From contig JAAXIO010000029.1 in NCBI GenBank assembly GCA_012270305.1, positions 1-55,807 of the forward strand: 55,807 nucleotides of DNA, given 5' to 3'. Positions 39,637 to 49,530 of the stretch are shown here, in pieces. Under the pieces are notes generated by a model that was not told the DNA's origin, did no database searches, and saw only the letters and a list, made by a program, of their open reading frames with translations. How positions within the stretch are numbered: position 1 is the first letter of the stretch; every line of letters begins with the position of its first letter. The position numbers and the translations under genes were made by a program. The DNA is from Candidatus Saccharimonadota bacterium. Lineage in GTDB: Bacteria > Patescibacteriota > Saccharimonadia > Saccharimonadales > Saccharimonadaceae.

Positions 39637-41145
39637 ATGAGTGGAAAGCTAGCTCGCTTACTGGGTAATGACCATCCGCGGTTCATTTTAACGATTCATG
39701 AATTTGAACAAGCAAGTGGCCATAGTGGCGTTGATGCTAAATTGGTGGCAGATATTACTGAGTCTGCCCATAGTGTAATGCGTGGCCTCGACCTTGATAT
39801 TACGAATACAACTCCGAAAGAACTCTACCTGGCATTAAATGCCATGGTAAAAAAGGGTATCACAACACCGCTCGAGGCGACACCGTATGTGCTACTGGAT
39901 GTTGACGGTGAACTTATTTCATTCAACCTTATGGATGTCGTTGAAAATAGTCACCATGATGTAGTATTCGAGAAACGGCTGTTAGGCCATGCTCAACGCT
40001 ATTTACGACGAGAAATAATTAAGCGGTATGCAGCGCACAAACGTACATCAACCGAAATGATAACCAAGCAGGCAGAGGAGGTAGGACTTGCCATGAACGA
40101 TGATAAGCACCATGAACAAAACGATGCGGCAGTAGAGGCGCTACACAATAACACCGAAACGCCTTCTGTGCTTATGATAGGTGATATTTTTACTGACGCA
40201 TTTATTAAGTTGAATGAGTCTTCTGCAAAAATCATTCAAGAAGGTGATACTAAATGGCTTGCACTACCTTTCGGCCAGAAACCACCGTATGATCATGTGG
40301 ATATTGTTCGCTCTGTTGGGCCGTCGCCCAATGCTGCGGTTTCTGCCGCACGACTAGGTCTTCGCGCTAGCTTAATGGCCTGGATCGGTGGTGATGCGGT
40401 TGGTGAAGAGGCGATTACACACCTGAAAGAAGAAAATATCAGTACTGATTCGATGGTAACTGAGTCCGACAAGCTTACAAGTTACTGGTACGTGCTTCGC
40501 TACGGTGCGGATAGAACAATGTTGGTAAAAAGTGAAAAATACGAATATCGTTGGCAGGACCCGATAACTGAGCCAGACTGGATTTATTTGTCCTACATTG
40601 GTAAAGATTCATGGTCACTCCACGAAGGGTTGCTCGATTACCTACAGAGACACCCGAAGGTAAAGCTAGCTTTCCAGCCTGGTACGTTCCAATTTGAGTG
40701 GGGGCCTGAAAAATTAGCTGGCATTTACGGACGCTCGCATATTGTTGTTATGAACCGTGAAGAAGCGGTTGATGTAACTGGCCGAGCTTATGATGATTTG
40801 CGCGACCTTACGATTGGCTTGCATGAACTTGGTCCGCAAATTGTAGTTATTACTGACGGCCCGAACGGCTCTTACGCCTCGTACGACTACAAACTAGTGA
40901 CTATCCCAAACTATCCTGATCCAGCTGATCCGCTTGATCGCACAGGTGCGGGCGATGCGTTTGCAAGTACAATTGTATCTGCACTGGCGTTGGGTAAATC
41001 TATGGATGAAGCCCTAACGTGGGCACCGATTAACAGTATGAGCGTGGTGCAGCAACTTGGCGCACAAGCAGGCTTATTACGACGTGAGGATATAAATAAA
41101 TTCTTGGATGAAGCTCCAGAAGACTATAAAATAACGGTACTATAG
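39637..41145 (+). CDS. PfkB-family kinase with a 175-residue N-terminal extension
   Basis: A 502-residue protein. The C-terminal kinase domain begins at about residue 176 (PSVLMIGDIFTDAFIK), with the glycine signature GPSPNAAVSAARLGL and catalytic DRTGAGDAFASTIVSA. The first 175 residues have no recognised domain: they begin SGKLARLLGNDHPRF, include a possible beta segment YVLLDVDGELISFNLMDVVE, and end in a charged helical linker. This may be a regulatory domain or an inactive small fold. It is the last gene of the sugar-phosphate operon, 2 nt after the first PfkB gene, and a terminator follows. Confidence 0.85.
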   Translation: MSGKLARLLGNDHPRFILTIHEFEQASGHSGVDAKLVADITESAHSVMRGLDLDITNTTPKELYLALNAMVKKGITTPLEATPYVLLDVDGELISFNLMDVVENSHHDVVFEKRLLGHAQRYLRREIIKRYAAHKRTSTEMITKQAEEVGLAMNDDKHHEQNDAAVEALHNNTETPSVLMIGDIFTDAFIKLNESSAKIIQEGDTKWLALPFGQKPPYDHVDIVRSVGPSPNAAVSAARLGLRASLMAWIGGDAVGEEAITHLKEENISTDSMVTESDKLTSYWYVLRYGADRTMLVKSEKYEYRWQDPITEPDWIYLSYIGKDSWSLHEGLLDYLQRHPKVKLAFQPGTFQFEWGPEKLAGIYGRSHIVVMNREEAVDVTGRAYDDLRDLTIGLHELGPQIVVITDGPNGSYASYDYKLVTIPNYPDPADPLDRTGAGDAFASTIVSALALGKSMDEALTWAPINSMSVVQQLGAQAGLLRREDINKFLDEAPEDYKITVL

Positions 41146-41167
41146 TACCGCATGCTCAAAAAGCAGC

Positions 41168-41206
41168 TTCGCTCCCTTATTCGCTTAAGGGGGCTTTTGC
41201 TATTTT
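41168..41206 (+). terminator. Terminator after the sugar-phosphate operon
   Basis: GCTCCCTTA and TAAGGGGGC form a stem around TTCGCT, followed by TTTTGC and TATTTT. It overlaps the stop of the convergent LOG gene. Confidence 0.75.
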
Positions 41207-41911
41207 GTGATCGCAGTAGGTTGTGTTGCTTTTAACTAGCTCAACTACCTTACTCGCGTCATCGGTAATAGTGTAGAGGTTCTCATCGCCCTCGGATATG
41301 AGACCACGGCCAAGGAGTTGTTTTTTTACAAATGTATCAAAATCATCCCAAAAATCATGTCCAACTAAGATGATTGGTGACTTCAGTGTTTTGCCAGTCT
41401 GAATAAGTGTCATGATTTCAGAAAATTCATCGAGCGTTCCAAATCCACCCGGGAAGTAGATATAGGCATCTGCGTACATTGTCATAACAATTTTACGCGG
41501 GGCAAAGTGGGCGAATTCGTAGTGCTCGGTGGTGTAATTGTTAAGGGTTTGTTCGTGCGGTAATTTAATATTAAAGCCAATCGATTCGCCGCCGACTTTG
41601 CTGGCGCCTTTTTGGGCAGCAATGTGCGCGCCTTGGTTAGCGGCACCCATAATTCCATTGCCTCCACCAGATACAATTGCATAGCCTGCGCCAGCTAATC
41701 TTTGACTAATTTCTTCGGCAAGCTTGTAATACGGGTCATCTTCTGTAGTTCGAGCCGAGCCGAAAACAGTAACAGTTTTGTGGTATTTTCGAATGATATT
41801 GTAGCCAGCTTGAATCTCTTCATCGACGTTGCCGAGGCGGATCATCGCAGCCTGTAGGGCGATGTCTCGGGGAACGCACACTGGTTGTTCTGTGTTTGGT
41901 TTTGGTTGCAT
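41177..41911 (-). CDS. LOG-family protein (TIGR00730-like)
   Basis: A Rossmann-like protein of 244 residues. The family signatures VTVFGSART, GYAIVSGGGNGIMGAANQGA and the PGGFGTLDE motif with the catalytic Glu are present. LOG proteins hydrolyse nucleoside 5'-monophosphates to free base and ribose phosphate; many bacterial members are annotated as lysine decarboxylase in error. The N-terminal extension of about 40 residues is typical of the longer bacterial subgroup. Confidence 0.92.
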   Translation of the reverse strand: MQPKPNTEQPVCVPRDIALQAAMIRLGNVDEEIQAGYNIIRKYHKTVTVFGSARTTEDDPYYKLAEEISQRLAGAGYAIVSGGGNGIMGAANQGAHIAAQKGASKVGGESIGFNIKLPHEQTLNNYTTEHYEFAHFAPRKIVMTMYADAYIYFPGGFGTLDEFSEIMTLIQTGKTLKSPIILVGHDFWDDFDTFVKKQLLGRGLISEGDENLYTITDDASKVVELVKSNTTYCDHKIAKAPLSE

Positions 41912-41995
41912 TTCTAGGTGTAGTATACCTGCTTATGGCTTAATTGAAAATAGAACAAGCTTATGCTTAAATAACGTTACAAAAGGATGATGCAT

Positions 41996-42736
41996 ATGAC
42001 ACAACGGAAAAATGAGCAGGGTTCGGCGCATGTAATTATTGTTACCGCTATAGTAGCGGCCGTAATAGCTGCTTTGGCGATAGTTTTTTGGCAGAATTTT
42101 ATAAATGATAAGGCAGCTAATAATAATGGCTCAAGTGTGCAGACGGCCGAGGTGGAGATGGCATCGCGCGACCAGGTGACATTGAAAACGGCTACGATTG
42201 ATGAAGATTTTGGTACGACTTTGCGTTTCGAATATCCTGAAGACTGGACATATGACCAGAGTATCAGTGGTATAAGGGCAGAAAACAGGCGTCAAGATAT
42301 TGATCTATTGTCACCCACTGGCAAGTATAAAGTTACCTACAGTATTGTCCAAGGAGGTGGACTCGGTGCAATGTGCGATGAGGGCTCTGGTAATAAGATC
42401 GGATCCTTCGAATATAAAATTCTTGATGGCTTCTCGGAAATGAGTTTTGTTAAGTACAAAATCGATACTAAAGAAGTGGTAAACTACGACACTGCATCTA
42501 TCGGCACGTTATTCAAAACAGAGCTCGCAGAGTCAATCAAAGCCGGTGACAGCGAATGTAGAATCATATTGGGGGGATACCATCAACTAACAGAGGGCGA
42601 GTCGGATTCACCGGTGAGTATATTGAGTGCCTCAATCGAGGACACGGGTGCAGATGCTACTATAGATATTGATACCGCTATTCTTGATCAAGAGTACAGC
42701 GAGGCTAAAGAGATCTTATTATCGACAGCACGCTAG
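41996..42736 (+). CDS. Anchored extracytoplasmic protein of unknown function
   Basis: A protein of about 246 residues with an N-terminal helix (SAHVIIVTAIVAAVIAALAIVF) followed by WQNF, a start pattern seen in several CPR exported proteins. The rest is a soluble domain, beta-rich in character, with two Cys (AMCDEG, DSECRI), perhaps a disulfide. I do not recognise it. Start choice: AAAAGG (41981-41986) is 9 nt from ATG 41996; ATG 41987 is directly adjacent to it and unlikely. Confidence 0.65.
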   Translation: MTQRKNEQGSAHVIIVTAIVAAVIAALAIVFWQNFINDKAANNNGSSVQTAEVEMASRDQVTLKTATIDEDFGTTLRFEYPEDWTYDQSISGIRAENRRQDIDLLSPTGKYKVTYSIVQGGGLGAMCDEGSGNKIGSFEYKILDGFSEMSFVKYKIDTKEVVNYDTASIGTLFKTELAESIKAGDSECRIILGGYHQLTEGESDSPVSILSASIEDTGADATIDIDTAILDQEYSEAKEILLSTAR

Positions 42737-42754
42737 TACGCTATACTAGTACAA

Positions 42755-44725
42755 GTGAACAAGTTCAATCTTGCAACCAAATATCAACCTATGGGTGATC
42801 AGCCGAAGGCGATCGCTCAGTTGATTGATGGGCTTGATAAGAAAGAGCGCGAACAGACGCTGCTGGGGGTAACGGGAAGCGGTAAAACCTTTACTATGGC
42901 GAATATTATCGCAAATCGCAATGTGCCTACATTAGTGTTGGCGCACAATAAAACGCTTGCCGCGCAGCTATACAGTGAATTCAAAGAATTCTTCCCAGAT
43001 AACGAAGTGCACTATTTTGTAAGCTACTTTGATTACTATCAGCCAGAAGCATACATCGCTAGTAGTGATACGTATATTGAAAAAGATTCGAAAATTAACG
43101 ACGAAATCGACCGTTTGCGCCATGCTGCCACGACCGCACTGTTAACGCGCCGAGACGTCATAATCGTTGCCAGTGTGAGCTGCATATACGGCATTGGCTC
43201 ACCGGATAGTTATGGTGATATGTCGATACATATTAAAAAGGGGGAACGGCGCCAGCAAGATAAGTTCCTACGCTTGCTGACGGATATCCAATATCAGCGA
43301 AACGACATAGATTTTCATCGTGGTACGTTCCGGTCTAAAGGTGATGTAGTTGATGTGTTCCCGGCGGGAAGCGATGTCGCCTATCGGATTGAGTTTTTTG
43401 GTGACGAAGTTGATCGTATTACGAGGATTGATCCGCTAACAGGAGAGATTCTGGGCGAGCCGAGTGAATTGCAGATTTTTCCTAGCAGTCACTACGTAAC
43501 CCCTAAGGAAAAACTTGAGGTTGCTATTGAGCAAATCAAACAAGAATTCAATCAGCGCATGGAATGGTTTGAGCAGCACGATAAATTATTAGAAGCGCAG
43601 CGATTAGCGCAACGCACTAAGTATGATATTGAGATGCTCGAAGAAACTGGATTTGTGAAGGGTATAGAAAACTATAGCCGATACTTAACAAACCGCGAGC
43701 CTGGTGAGCAGCCTGCTACCTTAATTGATTATTTTCCAGACGATTGGCTACTGCTTGTAGACGAAAGCCACATGACTCTGCCGCAAGTACGCGGTATGTA
43801 CAATGGCGATCGAGCACGCAAAGAGGTTCTAGTAGATCATGGCTTCCGTTTGCCAAGTGCGCTCGATAATCGACCGTTAAGGTTTGATGAGTTTGATAAA
43901 CATATTCATAATGCTATTTATGTATCGGCAACACCCGGGGAGTATGAGCTCGGTCACAGCCCCGAGCCAGCTCAGCAAGTAATCCGGCCCACCGGGTTGC
44001 TCGATCCGATTATTGAAGTCAGGCCAACTGACGGTCAAGTAGATGATGTTATTGCCGAAATTCGTGATCGTATTAAAAAGAAGCAGCGTGTGCTCATTAC
44101 AACTCTCACAAAGCGTATGGCTGAAGATCTTAGCCAGTATTTAATCGACCTTGATATAAAAACTGCGTACATCCACTCAGAGGTAGACACCTTGGAGCGT
44201 AGCGACATATTACGAGACCTAAGGAGCGGAGTGTACGACGTGTTGGTAGGAATTAATTTGCTTCGAGAAGGATTAGATCTACCTGAGGTGAGTTTAGTGG
44301 CTATCATAGACGCCGATAAAGAAGGGTTTTTGCGGAGTGAAAGCGCACTAATTCAAACAATTGGTCGAGCTGCTCGCCACCAGGAGGGCACTGTGATTAT
44401 GTATGGTGACGTTATGACGCGGAGTATGAAGGCAGCCATAGATGAAACAAATCGTCGACGAGCTATTCAGGAGGCATACAACACTGAGTATGGTATAACA
44501 CCAACTAGCGTCGCTAAGGAGATTGGTGAAGGCCTACGGGCTATTATTCCGATGAAGGAAGATGATAAAAAGGCTAAGCTTGATCTGAGGAAAATACCAA
44601 AGGATGAATATGCTTCACTACTAAAAGAACTGTCAGCTCAAATGGAGCTAGCTAGTGCTAACTTAGAGTTCGAGAAGGCAGCCGAGCTACGCGATATCAT
44701 CGCCGATCTAAAGTTAAAAATGTAG
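42755..44725 (+). CDS. uvrB: Excinuclease ABC subunit B
   Basis: The damage-verification helicase of nucleotide excision repair, 656 residues. Walker A (GVTGSGKT), the beta-hairpin region [18 protein letters not shown] that probes damage, helicase motifs DESHMTLPQ and the C-terminal GRAAR motif are all present, with the UvrC-binding UVR motif at the end ([11 protein letters not shown]). Start is GTG 42755; TATACT (42742-42747) lies 7 nt upstream, so the transcript is probably leaderless. Confidence 0.97.
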   Translation: MNKFNLATKYQPMGDQPKAIAQLIDGLDKKEREQTLLGVTGSGKTFTMANIIANRNVPTLVLAHNKTLAAQLYSEFKEFFPDNEVHYFVSYFDYYQPEAYIASSDTYIEKDSKINDEIDRLRHAATTALLTRRDVIIVASVSCIYGIGSPDSYGDMSIHIKKGERRQQDKFLRLLTDIQYQRNDIDFHRGTFRSKGDVVDVFPAGSDVAYRIEFFGDEVDRITRIDPLTGEILGEPSELQIFPSSHYVTPKEKLEVAIEQIKQEFNQRMEWFEQHDKLLEAQRLAQRTKYDIEMLEETGFVKGIENYSRYLTNREPGEQPATLIDYFPDDWLLLVDESHMTLPQVRGMYNGDRARKEVLVDHGFRLPSALDNRPLRFDEFDKHIHNAIYVSATPGEYELGHSPEPAQQVIRPTGLLDPIIEVRPTDGQVDDVIAEIRDRIKKKQRVLITTLTKRMAEDLSQYLIDLDIKTAYIHSEVDTLERSDILRDLRSGVYDVLVGINLLREGLDLPEVSLVAIIDADKEGFLRSESALIQTIGRAARHQEGTVIMYGDVMTRSMKAAIDETNRRRAIQEAYNTEYGITPTSVAKEIGEGLRAIIPMKEDDKKAKLDLRKIPKDEYASLLKELSAQMELASANLEFEKAAELRDIIADLKLKM

Positions 44726-44777
44726 TAGTGCTTTGTCGGGTGCGGGTGTATACTTCATGTAAAGAATAGGAAACACC

Positions 44778-45416
44778 ATGACAAACATACAGCCACTAAC
44801 CAGCGAAGAAGTACTCGCTAAACAGGTGCAGGAAAATAATAAACAGTCAGAAGATCGAATCGCCGTTTCGAACGTGCCAGTGGCCGTGCCGTCGACACCG
44901 CAACCGGCACCAGCCCCTTCTACAAAAGATCAGAAAAAAGAATCACAAGAGCTAAAACGTGCTGGTTTTACCTACCGGATGCCTGTAGGTGTGCATTTAT
45001 TGTCTTTTGTGTATCTTGAAATTTTTATTGCGCTATTTTTGTATGCTGTCGGTCTTGTAGCATTACGTGCGTCAAGTGGTCCGCTAGAGTTGGCCGAAAT
45101 TGGTGGTGTAGTTAGTCGAGATACGGGCATAGCAATCGTATTAACGCTCGCTATGACGATATTTATTATTAGTGGGCGGGAAATTCTGCGAAAGAGCGCG
45201 ATTGGTATAGCTGTTGTGTTGGCAGGTATATTATCGTACCAACTTTACATGGCCATTTCTAATCTTGTTGATGCTAGTGTGGCTACACTTTTAAGTATGG
45301 CATTTTTCTCGGTATTTGTGTTTGCCGGGATTGCTGTTTCTGCAGCTGGCCTCATCTTAATGCTAGTGACAATCATCTATTTATCTCGTAAGAAAATAGC
45401 AGCTATCTACGAATAG
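44778..45416 (+). CDS. Membrane protein with four helices
   Basis: I do not recognise a family. The 212-residue protein has a cytoplasmic Pro/Ala/Gln-rich N terminus (about 1-70, PVAVPSTPQPAPAPSTK) and then helices at about 75-95, 110-130, 138-155 and 165-195 ending with a basic YLSRKKIAAIYE. It lies between uvrB and gatC on the same strand, with AGGAAACACC before the ATG. Confidence 0.65.
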   Translation: MTNIQPLTSEEVLAKQVQENNKQSEDRIAVSNVPVAVPSTPQPAPAPSTKDQKKESQELKRAGFTYRMPVGVHLLSFVYLEIFIALFLYAVGLVALRASSGPLELAEIGGVVSRDTGIAIVLTLAMTIFIISGREILRKSAIGIAVVLAGILSYQLYMAISNLVDASVATLLSMAFFSVFVFAGIAVSAAGLILMLVTIIYLSRKKIAAIYE

Positions 45417-45452
45417 CAGCCTCGCCCTGCACTCTGGTATACTAGGAAGTAT

Positions 45453-45743
45453 ATGACCACCATAACTCGTGATGATATTCAAAAGCTAGCGGGGCTAAGC
45501 AACTTGCATCTAAGTGACGATGAGATACTTAGTCTACAGGGCGACTTAAAGGCGGTGCTACAGTACGTTGAGCAACTTGATCAGCTCAATACAGAGGATG
45601 TACAACCTGCATATCAGGTGACCGGGCTTCAAAACATTGTTCGTGACGATACCGTTGCTGAAGACAATGTGAACAGGGAGACATTGCTTGCGCTCGCGCC
45701 AGATACAAAAGACAATCAGATTAAAGTACCGAAAGTATTATAG
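45453..45743 (+). CDS. gatC: Asp/Glu-tRNA amidotransferase subunit C
   Basis: The 96-residue belt subunit that holds GatA and GatB together. ITRDDIQKLAGLSNLHLSDD and QLNTEDVQPAYQVTGLQN match the family, with the VRDD segment following. TATACT (45438-45443) is 9 nt before the ATG. First gene of gatC-gatA-HEPN-like-gatB. Confidence 0.95.
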   Translation: MTTITRDDIQKLAGLSNLHLSDDEILSLQGDLKAVLQYVEQLDQLNTEDVQPAYQVTGLQNIVRDDTVAEDNVNRETLLALAPDTKDNQIKVPKVL

Positions 45744-45749
45744 ATTACA

Positions 45750-47120
45750 ATGCCTACCATTAGTTACTACCTGGGTCGATCGGCCCAATCAAATGTAGAA
45801 GAGGCGTTGCAAGCAGCAAAGAACGCCAGCGACTATAACGCGTTACTTCATCTTACCGAAGAACGTGCAGTAAAGCGTGCCGCAATGGTAGACGCTGGTG
45901 AGATAAGCGGTCGGCTGGCTGGTGTACCGTTCGTAGTGAAAGATAACTTCCTGGCATTCGACGGTCCAACCACTGCAGCAAGTAAGATACTGCAAAATTT
46001 CAACGCACCCGTACAGGCCACTGTAGTTGAAAAACTTGAAGCCGAGGGTGCTATTTGCATTGGTAAAGCCAATCTTGATTCGTTTGCTCACGGCAGTAGT
46101 ACGGAGAATTCGGCGTTTGGCGTAACGAAAAACGCAGTGGATCCTACCAGAGTAGCTGGTGGTAGCAGTGGCGGCTCCGCCGTGGCAGTAAAGCTTGGCA
46201 TCGTACCATTTTCACTGGGTACGGACACCGGTGGGTCAATTCGTCAGCCAGCTAGTTTCAACGGTGTCGTTGGAGTGAAACCAACGTATGGTATGACAAG
46301 TCGATACGGAGTGGTATCTATGGCGAGTAGCACAGATGTTATGGGTTGTTTTGCCCTTACAGCGGAGGACGCCGAATTGGTAGTTGAGATTATGGCCGGT
46401 CAAGATAGTCGGGACATGACAACGCTGCCTGATTACTTCGCGCCAGAAGCAGCAAAAGCTCCAATGAAAATTGGTGTTATTCGTGACTTTATGACTGAAG
46501 GTACCGATGAAGGCGTAAGAGCGCGAGTTGATGATTATATGAAGCAACTTGAGGCAAAAGGCCACATTGTAGAAGAAGTAAGTTTGCCAATGGCAAAGTA
46601 TAGCTTGGCGATGTATTACATTGTTGTACCGGCTGAAATTGCTAGCAATTTAGCACGCTATGATGGGGTACGTTATGGGGTACGCGCAGAAGGCACCACG
46701 ACAATAGAAGAACTGTACGGAAAAAGTAGAGAGCAAGGCTTTGGCGCAGAATCAAAACGGCGAATTTTAATTGGTAATTATGTGCTTTCGAGTGGCTTTT
46801 TTGACGCCTATTATCAAAAGGCGCAGAAAGCACGACAGCTGCTGATCAATGAATTTAATGAGCTATTTTCATCGTACGATATATTAATTTCACCAGTTGT
46901 GCCTACAACTGCGTTTGGAATTGGTGAAAATACCGATGACCCAATGAAAATGTATCTATCCGACGCCATGACTGTTGGCGTGAGTATGGCCGGGTTGCCT
47001 GCCTTGTCAGTTCCGGCTGGCGAATCAAATGGCATGCCAGTTGGCGTGCAGTTAATCGCGAATGCCCAAAAAGATGCCTTGCTATTCGACCTTGCAAAAT
47101 CAATGGAGACGAAACAATGA
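45750..47120 (+). CDS. gatA: Asp/Glu-tRNA amidotransferase subunit A
   Basis: The amidase that frees ammonia from glutamine for transamidation of Glu-tRNA-Gln or Asp-tRNA-Asn. The 456 residues show the Ser-cisSer-Lys triad: Lys in PFVVKDNF, and both Ser in VAGGSSGGSAVAV and GTDTGGSIRQPASF. GVVGVKPTYGMTSRYGV is also typical. It overlaps the next gene by 4 nt (ATGA). tRNA-Gln(CTG) elsewhere in the window would be its client. Confidence 0.97.
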   Translation: MPTISYYLGRSAQSNVEEALQAAKNASDYNALLHLTEERAVKRAAMVDAGEISGRLAGVPFVVKDNFLAFDGPTTAASKILQNFNAPVQATVVEKLEAEGAICIGKANLDSFAHGSSTENSAFGVTKNAVDPTRVAGGSSGGSAVAVKLGIVPFSLGTDTGGSIRQPASFNGVVGVKPTYGMTSRYGVVSMASSTDVMGCFALTAEDAELVVEIMAGQDSRDMTTLPDYFAPEAAKAPMKIGVIRDFMTEGTDEGVRARVDDYMKQLEAKGHIVEEVSLPMAKYSLAMYYIVVPAEIASNLARYDGVRYGVRAEGTTTIEELYGKSREQGFGAESKRRILIGNYVLSSGFFDAYYQKAQKARQLLINEFNELFSSYDILISPVVPTTAFGIGENTDDPMKMYLSDAMTVGVSMAGLPALSVPAGESNGMPVGVQLIANAQKDALLFDLAKSMETKQ

Positions 47121-47539
47121 GCGACGGACTGATGATTAGTTTCTTTATTGCCATTATTGCTATCGGCGCTGGTATCTTGTTCCTGATGATGCATGGGCGC
47201 AAATCTGGGCGACAGCTCGATGTAAACAAGTATCGTACACAGTGGCTCGGCATTGAAAGACAATTGCAACGCGACCAAGAGTCTAGCTACCACTTAGCTA
47301 TATTGAATGCTGATAAGCTGCTTGATCTTGCATTACGGCAATCTGGCACGAAGGGCAAAACGATGGGAGAAAGAATGAAAGCTTCGCAAGCTGCTTGGAC
47401 GAATGCTAATGCAGTATGGTCGGCTCATAAGATACGAAACCAGATTGCACACGAGCCGGAAGTGCGCGTGAGTTATGACGATGCTCGACGATCGCTATCT
47501 TCTTTCAAGCAAGGCTTAAAAGATTTGGGGGCAATATAA
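47117..47539 (+). CDS. Membrane-anchored HEPN-like protein in the gat operon
   Basis: A 140-residue protein: one N-terminal helix (MISFFIAIIAIGAGILFLMM) and a soluble all-helical domain. Arg107-Asn-Gln-Ile-Ala-His112 in AHKIRNQIAHEPEVRVS is the R-x4-H motif typical of HEPN domains, many of which cut RNA. The preceding helix (LAILNADKLLDLALRQSG) also matches HEPN helix order. It overlaps gatA by 4 nt and gatB by 1 nt, so expression is tied to the amidotransferase. Nuclease activity is not shown. Confidence 0.7.
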   Translation: MSDGLMISFFIAIIAIGAGILFLMMHGRKSGRQLDVNKYRTQWLGIERQLQRDQESSYHLAILNADKLLDLALRQSGTKGKTMGERMKASQAAWTNANAVWSAHKIRNQIAHEPEVRVSYDDARRSLSSFKQGLKDLGAI

Positions 47540-48972
47540 TGGACTCGAAGTGGCAGATGACAATCGGCATAGAGTGCCACGTGCAACTCGCGACAAAATC
47601 AAAACTATTCAGTCCTGCAGATAATGATGCGAGGAACAAAGAGCCGAATGCTGTAGTTCATCCAATTGATTATGGTCTGCCAGGCATGCTGCCACTCCTC
47701 AATAAGCAAGCAGTTCACTTAGCTGTTCGTGCGGCGAAAGCACTCAATGCATCGGTAGCTGAAGTTAGCAGATTTGATCGAAAACATTATTTTTACCCCG
47801 ATCTTCCAATGGGCTATCAGATAACGCAAATGTATCATCCTACAATTGGAGCAGGCAGCGTTACGGCGCCACTTCCAGACGGTTCAAATGTAACTGTAGG
47901 CATTCACCATGCACACATTGAAAGCGATGCTGGTAAGCAGACGCATTATAGCGATCATACACTGGTTGATCTTAATCGCGCTGGAACACCGTTAATTGAA
48001 ATTGTGTCACAGCCTGATATGCACAGTCCGGCCGAAGCGAGGGCCTTCTGTACCGAGCTGTATCGTTTAATGACCTATGCTGGCGTTACGCACGGTGACT
48101 TATATCACGGCAACATGAGGTTTGATGTGAATATCTCGGTTGCACCAGTCGGGTGTGATGAGCTAGGTAAGCGTGCTGAAGTAAAGAATCTCAATTCATT
48201 TAGAAGTGTCGAAAAAGCGGCTGAGTATGAGTTCAAACGACAGGTTGCCCTACTTGAAAAAGGCGAAACGATTGTACAAGAAACTCGTGGCTGGAATGAC
48301 GCAACCCAAAAAACTACTAGCCAACGCTCCAAAGAGGATGCTCAGGACTATCGATATATGCCAGATCCTGATATTCCGCCAATAATGTTGACAATTGATG
48401 AGGTGCAGGCAATTCAATCGGAGGTGGGTATGCTTCCGGGAGAGTACCGTGAGGCGTTTTCTGCACTTCGGCTCGATAGTTCAGTAGTGAATACGCTACT
48501 TTCTAATAAAGCGCACGCTGCAACTGTCCACGCTGTGCTCGAGCAGTCACCAAAAGCTGCTATGCGGGTGGCTAACTGGTATGCGAGTGTATTCAAAGAA
48601 GATGAGTTACAGACTGACTCAGATGTGGAAACCAGTATTGATCCGATAGATCTCCTTGAGCTAGCGAACATGGCTGAACAACAAGAAGTATCGAGCACGG
48701 CTGCTAAAGAAATATTTATGGCTCTTACTTCTGGCCAAACTGGTCCACGTGAAATTGCTCAGGCAAAGAACCTGCTGCAAGTCAGCGACGAGAACGCTCT
48801 CGGCGCTATAGTTGATGATGTACTAGCTGATGAAGCCTCCGCGAAGTCAATTGCAGACATCAAAGCTGGAAACGATAAGGCGATAGGGTACTTGGTAGGC
48901 CAAGTAATGAAGAAGTCGAAGGGTACCGCTAATCCATCACTAGCACAAAAGCTGATTCGCGAAAGGTTGTAG
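47539..48972 (+). CDS. gatB: Asp/Glu-tRNA amidotransferase subunit B
   Basis: The 477-residue kinase-like subunit that activates the tRNA-bound Glu or Asp and binds the tRNA. TIGIECHVQLATKSKLFS starts the catalytic cradle, DLPMGYQITQMYHP and DLNRAGTPLIEIVSQPD carry conserved residues, and the C-terminal YqeY/tail domain ends PSLAQKLIRERL. Length is normal. Confidence 0.97.
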   Translation: MDSKWQMTIGIECHVQLATKSKLFSPADNDARNKEPNAVVHPIDYGLPGMLPLLNKQAVHLAVRAAKALNASVAEVSRFDRKHYFYPDLPMGYQITQMYHPTIGAGSVTAPLPDGSNVTVGIHHAHIESDAGKQTHYSDHTLVDLNRAGTPLIEIVSQPDMHSPAEARAFCTELYRLMTYAGVTHGDLYHGNMRFDVNISVAPVGCDELGKRAEVKNLNSFRSVEKAAEYEFKRQVALLEKGETIVQETRGWNDATQKTTSQRSKEDAQDYRYMPDPDIPPIMLTIDEVQAIQSEVGMLPGEYREAFSALRLDSSVVNTLLSNKAHAATVHAVLEQSPKAAMRVANWYASVFKEDELQTDSDVETSIDPIDLLELANMAEQQEVSSTAAKEIFMALTSGQTGPREIAQAKNLLQVSDENALGAIVDDVLADEASAKSIADIKAGNDKAIGYLVGQVMKKSKGTANPSLAQKLIRERL

Positions 48973-48975
48973 GGC

Positions 48976-49530
48976 GTGGTGCTGCCTGAACGAACTGACG
49001 ACGGTGCACAGGTGACATCTGCCGGGTTTCGTAAGGTGACGCATAAATCATTTACGTTGCCTGATGGTAACGTGTTTACGGCTGACGTAGCGGGGGTTGA
49101 CGGTAGCAGCGCTGCTGCAATCATTGCGCTCACTCCACAGGGGGAAGTGGTGATTGCGAGGCAGTTTCGATTTGGTCCAGAAAAAATGATGGATGAATTA
49201 CCTGGTGGGTTAGTAGATGCGGGCGAGACGCCACAGCAGGCTGCAGAGCGTGAGCTAAAAGAAGAAACCGGATATGTAGCGCGTAACATCAGCTACCTCG
49301 GCAAGGTGTATGTCGATGCTTGGGATAACACGGAGCATCACTACTTTTTAGGAACGGATTGCGAACAGGTAGCGGGCCCAACACCCGAAGACGATGAAAA
49401 TATTGAAGTTGCCCTGATAACGGTTGAGGAGTTAATTGAAAATGCCTATGAAGGGCGTATGACGGATGTGTCGGCCGTACTAATGGGTCACACTCAGCTT
49501 CAACAGTTTAAGCAAAGGGAGGATACATAA
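48976..49530 (+). CDS. NUDIX hydrolase, ADP-ribose pyrophosphatase-like
   Basis: A 184-residue protein with the layout of ADP-ribose pyrophosphatases: an N-terminal beta domain (TLPDGNVFTADV), VVIARQFRFGPEKMMDELPG and the NUDIX box GGLVDAGETPQQAAERELKE followed by ETGY. The substrate is inferred from the family. Start GTG 48976; a second GTG follows directly. Its stop overlaps the galU start (TAATGA). Confidence 0.9.
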   Translation: MVLPERTDDGAQVTSAGFRKVTHKSFTLPDGNVFTADVAGVDGSSAAAIIALTPQGEVVIARQFRFGPEKMMDELPGGLVDAGETPQQAAERELKEETGYVARNISYLGKVYVDAWDNTEHHYFLGTDCEQVAGPTPEDDENIEVALITVEELIENAYEGRMTDVSAVLMGHTQLQQFKQREDT

